Positions 5,182 to 7,593 of a stretch of 7,593 nt of DNA are shown piece by piece. The stretch comes from Candidatus Methanoplasma sp. Its GTDB lineage: Archaea; Thermoplasmatota; Thermoplasmata; Methanomassiliicoccales; Methanomethylophilaceae. The stretch spans positions 1 to 7,593 of the forward strand of contig JAITQH010000006.1 of assembly GCA_031288985.1 (NCBI GenBank), in the 5' to 3' direction. The notes below the pieces were generated by a model, which ran no database searches, was not told where the DNA came from, and saw only the letters and a program-made list of their open reading frames with translations. The position numbers and the translations under genes are program-made. Numbering within the stretch: position 1 is the stretch's first letter; each line of letters starts with the position of its first letter.

Positions 5182-6417
5182 TTATCTCTTCAGCGCCTCT
5201 GTTATCGCGGGCACGTCCACCGTGTCCGATATTATGATCTTCTTCCCGCGGGCGGCCAGCACCTTGGTGGGCAGAGGGCCGATCTCTTTGACCATTACGG
5301 CCCTGCAGTCGTCCAGCCTGTCGGCGATATCCTCGATGTGCTTTCTGTGGCCCGCCCCCGCAGTCTCGGCGGAGGTGTCGATGTCCACTGTGCGGACGTA
5401 CGACAGGCCGCCGTCCTTCAGATCGTATATCGTGAATCTCTTGGCATTCCCAAAGCCGCTTTCGACCAAGTGCGGATCCGACGACGCCACGGCCACCCTG
5501 AGGTCATCGGAGTTGTCCACCGTGATCAGCGGGCTTTCGTCCGTCGGTCTGCATTTGCACCCTCCTATGTGGGCGAACTCGGCCGATCTGTCCTCTCCCA
5601 AGAGCCCCACGGCGTCGGCGCGGCACTGACGGCAGTGGCGCATCATCTTGGCATCGATGGAACAGAGATCCATAAGGCGCTTCCTTTCTTCGGAGGTCGG
5701 GGCGCGGAGGTCGCCGAACACGGTGCCCTCAACGGGGATCAGCGGCAGTATGTTCACTATGTACGCCCCGAGTTCTTTGACCTTCTTCACCAGCTCCGGA
5801 ATGTGGGCGGCGTTCACGTCGGGGACCATGACCACGTTGGCTTTGACAAGTATTCCCTTGTCGGCGGCCATCTTGATCCCCTGAAGCTGTCTCTCCAGCA
5901 GAATTCCCGCGCCTTCCGCTCCGTGGTATTTCTTTCCGTTCCATATGACGGATCCGTAGACCTTTCCGCCGACCTCGGGATCCACGGCATTGATCGTGAC
6001 CGTGACGAACCTGACGCCGAGATCGTAAAGCCGGTCGACGTTGTCGGGCAGCGCAAGTCCGTTGGTGGATATGCACAGAGTGAGTTCGTCGAACTCCTTT
6101 CCGGCGAGGTACAGGGTTTCGAAGGTCTCCTCGTTGGCGAGAGGGTCTCCCGGACCCGCGATGCCTATGACCGTCAGCCCCGGTATCTTTTCCTTTACGA
6201 TCCTTATCTTCTCCACGGCCTGTTCGGGCGTGAGCACCTCGCTGGTGACGCCCGGGCGGGACTCGTTGCTGCAATCATACTTCCTGTTGCAATAGTTGCA
6301 TTGGATGTTGCACTTGGGCGCGACGGGCAGATGCATCCTCGCGAAAGAACGGTGCGCATCTTCATTGTAGCACGGATGCGTCCTGAGCATTTCCGCGGCG
6401 GCGTTATTGTCAGCCAT
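5182..6417 (-). CDS. nifB: NifB: radical SAM FeMo-cofactor precursor (NifB-co) synthase with C-terminal NifX-like domain
   Basis: NifB fuses two 4Fe-4S clusters and inserts a SAM-derived carbide to make NifB-co, the core of nitrogenase cofactors. The 411-residue protein begins with a typical THPCYNEDAH block (C16, H22). The radical SAM motif CNIQCNYC gives C36, C40 and C43, followed by YDCSNESRPGVTSEVL (47-62). Further conserved blocks are GIAGPGDPLAN (85-95), STNGLALP (117-124), TINAVDP (141-147) and HCRQCRADAVGLLGED (261-276), whose cysteines are proposed ligands of the substrate clusters. From about 297 to the end is a NifX/NafY-type cofactor-binding domain (VAVASSDPHLVESGFG, then a C-terminal KIIISDTVDVPAI). 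Start 6417 is chosen because a TATA box lies 27 bases upstream and no Shine-Dalgarno is present, as expected of a leaderless mRNA; an in-frame ATG at 6459 would add 14 residues. No other nif gene lies in the window. Assignment to NifB is strong; a role in nitrogen fixation here is not shown. Confidence 0.93.
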   Translation of the reverse strand: MADNNAAAEMLRTHPCYNEDAHRSFARMHLPVAPKCNIQCNYCNRKYDCSNESRPGVTSEVLTPEQAVEKIRIVKEKIPGLTVIGIAGPGDPLANEETFETLYLAGKEFDELTLCISTNGLALPDNVDRLYDLGVRFVTVTINAVDPEVGGKVYGSVIWNGKKYHGAEGAGILLERQLQGIKMAADKGILVKANVVMVPDVNAAHIPELVKKVKELGAYIVNILPLIPVEGTVFGDLRAPTSEERKRLMDLCSIDAKMMRHCRQCRADAVGLLGEDRSAEFAHIGGCKCRPTDESPLITVDNSDDLRVAVASSDPHLVESGFGNAKRFTIYDLKDGGLSYVRTVDIDTSAETAGAGHRKHIEDIADRLDDCRAVMVKEIGPLPTKVLAARGKKIIISDTVDVPAITEALKR

Positions 6418-6438
6418 CGTTCGCAGTATTATTTCGTG

Positions 6439-6450
6439 ACTATATTTGAC
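6439..6450 (-). promoter_or_regulatory. nifB TATA box, leaderless-type promoter
   Basis: The minus strand reads GTCAAATATAGT, with AAATATA centred about 27 bases before the ATG at 6417. That distance puts transcription start at or next to the start codon, and there is no ribosome-binding site between. This supports 6417 over 6459 as the nifB start. Confidence 0.5.
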
Positions 6451-6530
6451 TGCGTGCATTCAATATTCATTAAAGAATACCAATGTTTCTTCGCAATGCG
6501 GCCCGGCCTGTGCGTGCGTCGAAACAAATC

Positions 6531-6536
6531 AAATAC
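6531..6536 (+). promoter_or_regulatory. Weak candidate TATA element for the TfoX-like gene
   Basis: AAATAC in the context CAAATCAAATACGACG is centred about 24 bases before the ATG at 6557, again the geometry for a leaderless or near-leaderless mRNA. A GAGG at 6540-6543 is 13 bases from the start, too far for a normal ribosome site; GCGGGATC just before ATG is too close. The call is tentative. Confidence 0.25.
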
Positions 6537-6556
6537 GACGAGGCCGATGCGGGATC

Positions 6557-6886
6557 ATGGCGTCGTCACAGGAGTTTGTGGATAAGGTGTGTTCGAACAT
6601 CTCCGAAGCAGGGGCCATATCATACCGCAAGATGATGGGCGAATATGTGATATACTGCGACGGAAAGGTCATAGGCCTGGCGGCGGACAACACATTTTAC
6701 GTCAAAGTGACGGACGGCGGATGGGCGATGCTCGGCGGCGCCGCTGTGTTTGCTCCGCCGTACCCCGGAGCCAAAGACCATTTCGTCATAGACGCGGCGG
6801 GAATGGACAGGGCGCTGCTGAACGGACTAGCGTCGATAACGTATGACGAACTCCCGGCCCCGAAACCGAAGAAAAAGAAGAAGTGA
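6557..6886 (+). CDS. TfoX N-terminal-domain family protein
   Basis: A 109-residue soluble protein. The pattern YRKMMGEYVIYCDGKVIGL (22-40), then DNTFYVKVT (44-52) and AVFAPPYPGAKDHFVID (62-78), matches the small alpha/beta TfoX N-terminal domain (the RKMFGGYGIY-type motif). Single-domain members of about 100-115 residues are widespread in bacteria and archaea, and their biochemical role is not established. The link to competence regulation holds for the longer two-domain TfoX/Sxy of gammaproteobacteria and should not be carried over. The C-terminus is a basic tail (PKPKKKKK), which may touch nucleic acid or may be disordered filler. The start at 6557 fits the family N-terminus. It is divergent from nifB across 139 bases and is followed after 10 bases by the DUF61 gene, so the two are probably co-transcribed. 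Confidence 0.85.
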   Translation: MASSQEFVDKVCSNISEAGAISYRKMMGEYVIYCDGKVIGLAADNTFYVKVTDGGWAMLGGAAVFAPPYPGAKDHFVIDAAGMDRALLNGLASITYDELPAPKPKKKKK

Positions 6887-6896
6887 AGGCGCGGAC

Positions 6897-7298
6897 ATGC
6901 ACGACGATCCGATGAACATCGAAAGAATGGCCGCCGATATGAACAGAAGCATGCCGGTGGATCGGCGCTCCGCATCGGATTATCTGGAGAACGGAGATCT
7001 TGTCTTCCGCACCAAAGACGGGGGATCCTGCTCCTTCGGGGCGTCCGAACTCGGGCTTGTGGCGTCAAACTGCACCGAAACGGAGAAGATCCGCCTCCGT
7101 CTGCCGATATTCGTGAGCACGGATGCGTCATGCGCGGAAGGGGCATGGAAGATAGAAGGCAGGACGGAGGTCTCCGTGATCTCCAAGATGCTTGGGAAGA
7201 CGCCGCGCCGCGAAGATTACCTCAGATTGTATCACCCCGACCTGAAAGAACTGAAAAAGATGATCCCGGGACTCATAGCCGTGCTGTTCCTTCCGTGA
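6897..7298 (+). CDS. DUF61-family archaeal protein
   Basis: A 133-residue soluble protein resembling the archaeal DUF61 family. Features seen are an N-terminal helix ending in NRSMPVDRRSASDYL (16-30), FRTKDGGSCSFGASELGLVA (37-56) where family members carry an R-DG-H/S-F-x-x-x-EL pattern, KIRLRLPIFVS (64-74), a stretch WKIEGRTEVSVISKMLGK (84-101), and a C-terminal LYHPDLKELKKMIPGLIAVLF (111-131) matching the family's Y-P-x-x-x-x-L-x-x-x-x-P end. The length agrees with the family (about 120-140). No function is known to me for DUF61. The start at 6897 is supported by GAAGG about seven bases upstream, which overlaps the stop of the TfoX-like gene, so translation of the pair is probably linked. 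The family call is from pattern memory and is moderately sure. Confidence 0.75.
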   Translation: MHDDPMNIERMAADMNRSMPVDRRSASDYLENGDLVFRTKDGGSCSFGASELGLVASNCTETEKIRLRLPIFVSTDASCAEGAWKIEGRTEVSVISKMLGKTPRREDYLRLYHPDLKELKKMIPGLIAVLFLP

Positions 7299-7321
7299 GC
7301 ATCCTGCGCGTTCTGCGAATG

Positions 7322-7340
7322 GTATAATACAAACAATACC
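7322..7340 (+). promoter_or_regulatory. Possible promoter with a small inverted repeat
   Basis: TATAATAC at 7323-7329 lies about 36 bases before the ATG at 7362, consistent with a start of transcription near 7351. The element sits inside GGTAT-N10-ATACC (7321-7340), a 5-bp inverted repeat that could be an operator but is short enough to be chance. No terminator is visible between the DUF61 stop and this point. Confidence 0.35.
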
Positions 7341-7361
7341 GCTTACGGCATCGATCGAGAT

Positions 7362-7493
7362 ATGTCGGCTGCCAACTGTTCCGAATTCGTGTTCAACGGC
7401 GGGACGGGTCCCGCATCGCCGCCGCCGGAACCGTCGGGGGCGGAATGCGGGGGAGAGCATCCGACCGCAGAAGCAAAGAGGGAACGCATATGA
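7362..7493 (+). CDS. Possible small ORF (43 residues), low-complexity, coupled to the next gene
   Basis: A 43-codon frame starts at ATG 7362 and ends at TGA 7491-7493, overlapping the next gene's ATG as ATGA. The product begins MSAANCSEFVFNGG, has a Pro/Gly-rich middle (GPASPPPEPSG) and a charged end (AEAKRERI), with two cysteines in the middle and front (C6, C29). It matches no family I know. In favour of a real gene are the TATA-like element upstream, GC-rich third positions like its neighbours, and the stop/start overlap. Against it are the poor ribosome site, short length and low complexity. It might instead be an upstream leader ORF or merely a 5' untranslated region. Confidence 0.35.
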   Translation: MSAANCSEFVFNGGTGPASPPPEPSGAECGGEHPTAEAKRERI

Positions 7494-7593
7494 CGAACGG
7501 CGATCTCGGAATATTGACGTCCCTGTGCGGCGGGATCGAAGATCTGCGCGTGCTCAAAGGGACGCTGACATCCGCATTTCTCATGCAAAGATC
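7490..7593 (+). CDS. Start of an unidentified gene, cut by the window edge
   Basis: An ATG at 7490 with GAGG about eight bases upstream opens a frame that runs to the window end (34 complete codons). The product begins MTNGDLGILTSLCGG and continues IEDLRVLKGTLTSAFLMQR. It has the mixed hydrophobic/charged look of a soluble helical protein, with no motif I recognise. Its ATG overlaps the stop of the preceding small ORF by four bases. The fragment is too short to classify. Confidence 0.5.
   Translation, partial: MTNGDLGILTSLCGGIEDLRVLKGTLTSAFLMQR

Noticed and set aside
6464..6479. TATTC-N6-GAATA inverted repeat upstream of nifB
   Set aside because: Only five base pairs in an AT-rich stretch; it does not match the nitrogen-regulator (NrpR) operator pattern I know and is likely chance.
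5338..6585. Long open frame (415 codons) on the plus strand opposite nifB
   Set aside because: It is antisense to a gene with complete NifB motifs, has an Arg/His/Val-rich composition and no recognisable motif; GC-rich coding DNA often gives such open shadows.
7343..7588. Minus-strand frame ending in LAADISRSMP, similar to MAADMNRSMP in the DUF61 protein
   Set aside because: The likeness covers only about ten residues at opposite ends of the two frames; the rest is Pro/His/Cys-rich with no family match, so an inverted partial duplicate is not supported.
1..7593. tRNA, rRNA, CRISPR array, insertion sequence or attachment site
   Set aside because: No tandem repeats with spacers, tRNA-like cloverleaf arms, transposase motifs or long terminal repeats were seen in the gaps between genes, all of which are under 200 bases.

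Overview
The window looks like a piece of an archaeal chromosome, most likely a euryarchaeon of the Thermoplasmata/Methanomassiliicoccales kind. Three things point to archaea: a CDP-archaeol synthase (ether-lipid pathway), a DUF61-family protein, and TATA-box promoters placed about 25-40 bases before start codons, one of which suits a leaderless mRNA. Shine-Dalgarno sequences inside the operons match the usual archaeal/bacterial 16S rRNA tail. The lineage call rests on gene content and general memory of these families, with no search behind it. DNA is GC-rich and densely coding. I see no mobile element, CRISPR array, tRNA or rRNA.

Layout. (1) 1-2002, minus strand: a tightly packed operon carS - pyrE - family-4 uracil-DNA glycosylase - HAD-IIA phosphatase (cut by the window edge). 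The genes overlap or nearly touch (4-base gap, 4-base overlap, 14-base overlap), so translational coupling is likely. PyrE has no ATG/GTG/TTG start that would preserve its conserved N-terminus; an ATC start is proposed. (2) 2140-3903, minus: a 587-residue alanyl-tRNA synthetase with catalytic and editing domains but no C-terminal C-Ala domain, resembling short bacterial (CPR-type) enzymes. A very GC-rich hairpin lies just past its stop. (3) 3904-4035: a divergent promoter region holding TATA elements for both directions and a 9-bp inverted repeat. (4) 4036-5139, plus: a single-pass membrane-anchored protein with a large outer domain of unknown function. (5) 5138-5181: the convergent end region, with a hairpin/T-tract terminator for the minus-strand gene and a run of ten C. 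(6) 5182-6417, minus: nifB fused to a NifX-like C-terminal domain, standing alone, with a leaderless-type promoter. (7) 6557-7298, plus: a TfoX N-terminal-domain protein and a DUF61 protein in a two-gene unit. (8) 7299-7593: a possible 43-codon ORF coupled by an ATGA overlap to a gene that runs off the window.

Most genes are housekeeping: membrane-lipid headgroup activation, UMP synthesis, uracil repair and tRNA charging. The less ordinary points are the apparent non-canonical pyrE start, two genes with bacterial-looking architecture (short AlaRS and the NifB-NifX fusion) in an otherwise archaeal setting, the orphan position of nifB, and the unidentified membrane protein. I did not find a clear new multi-gene system.
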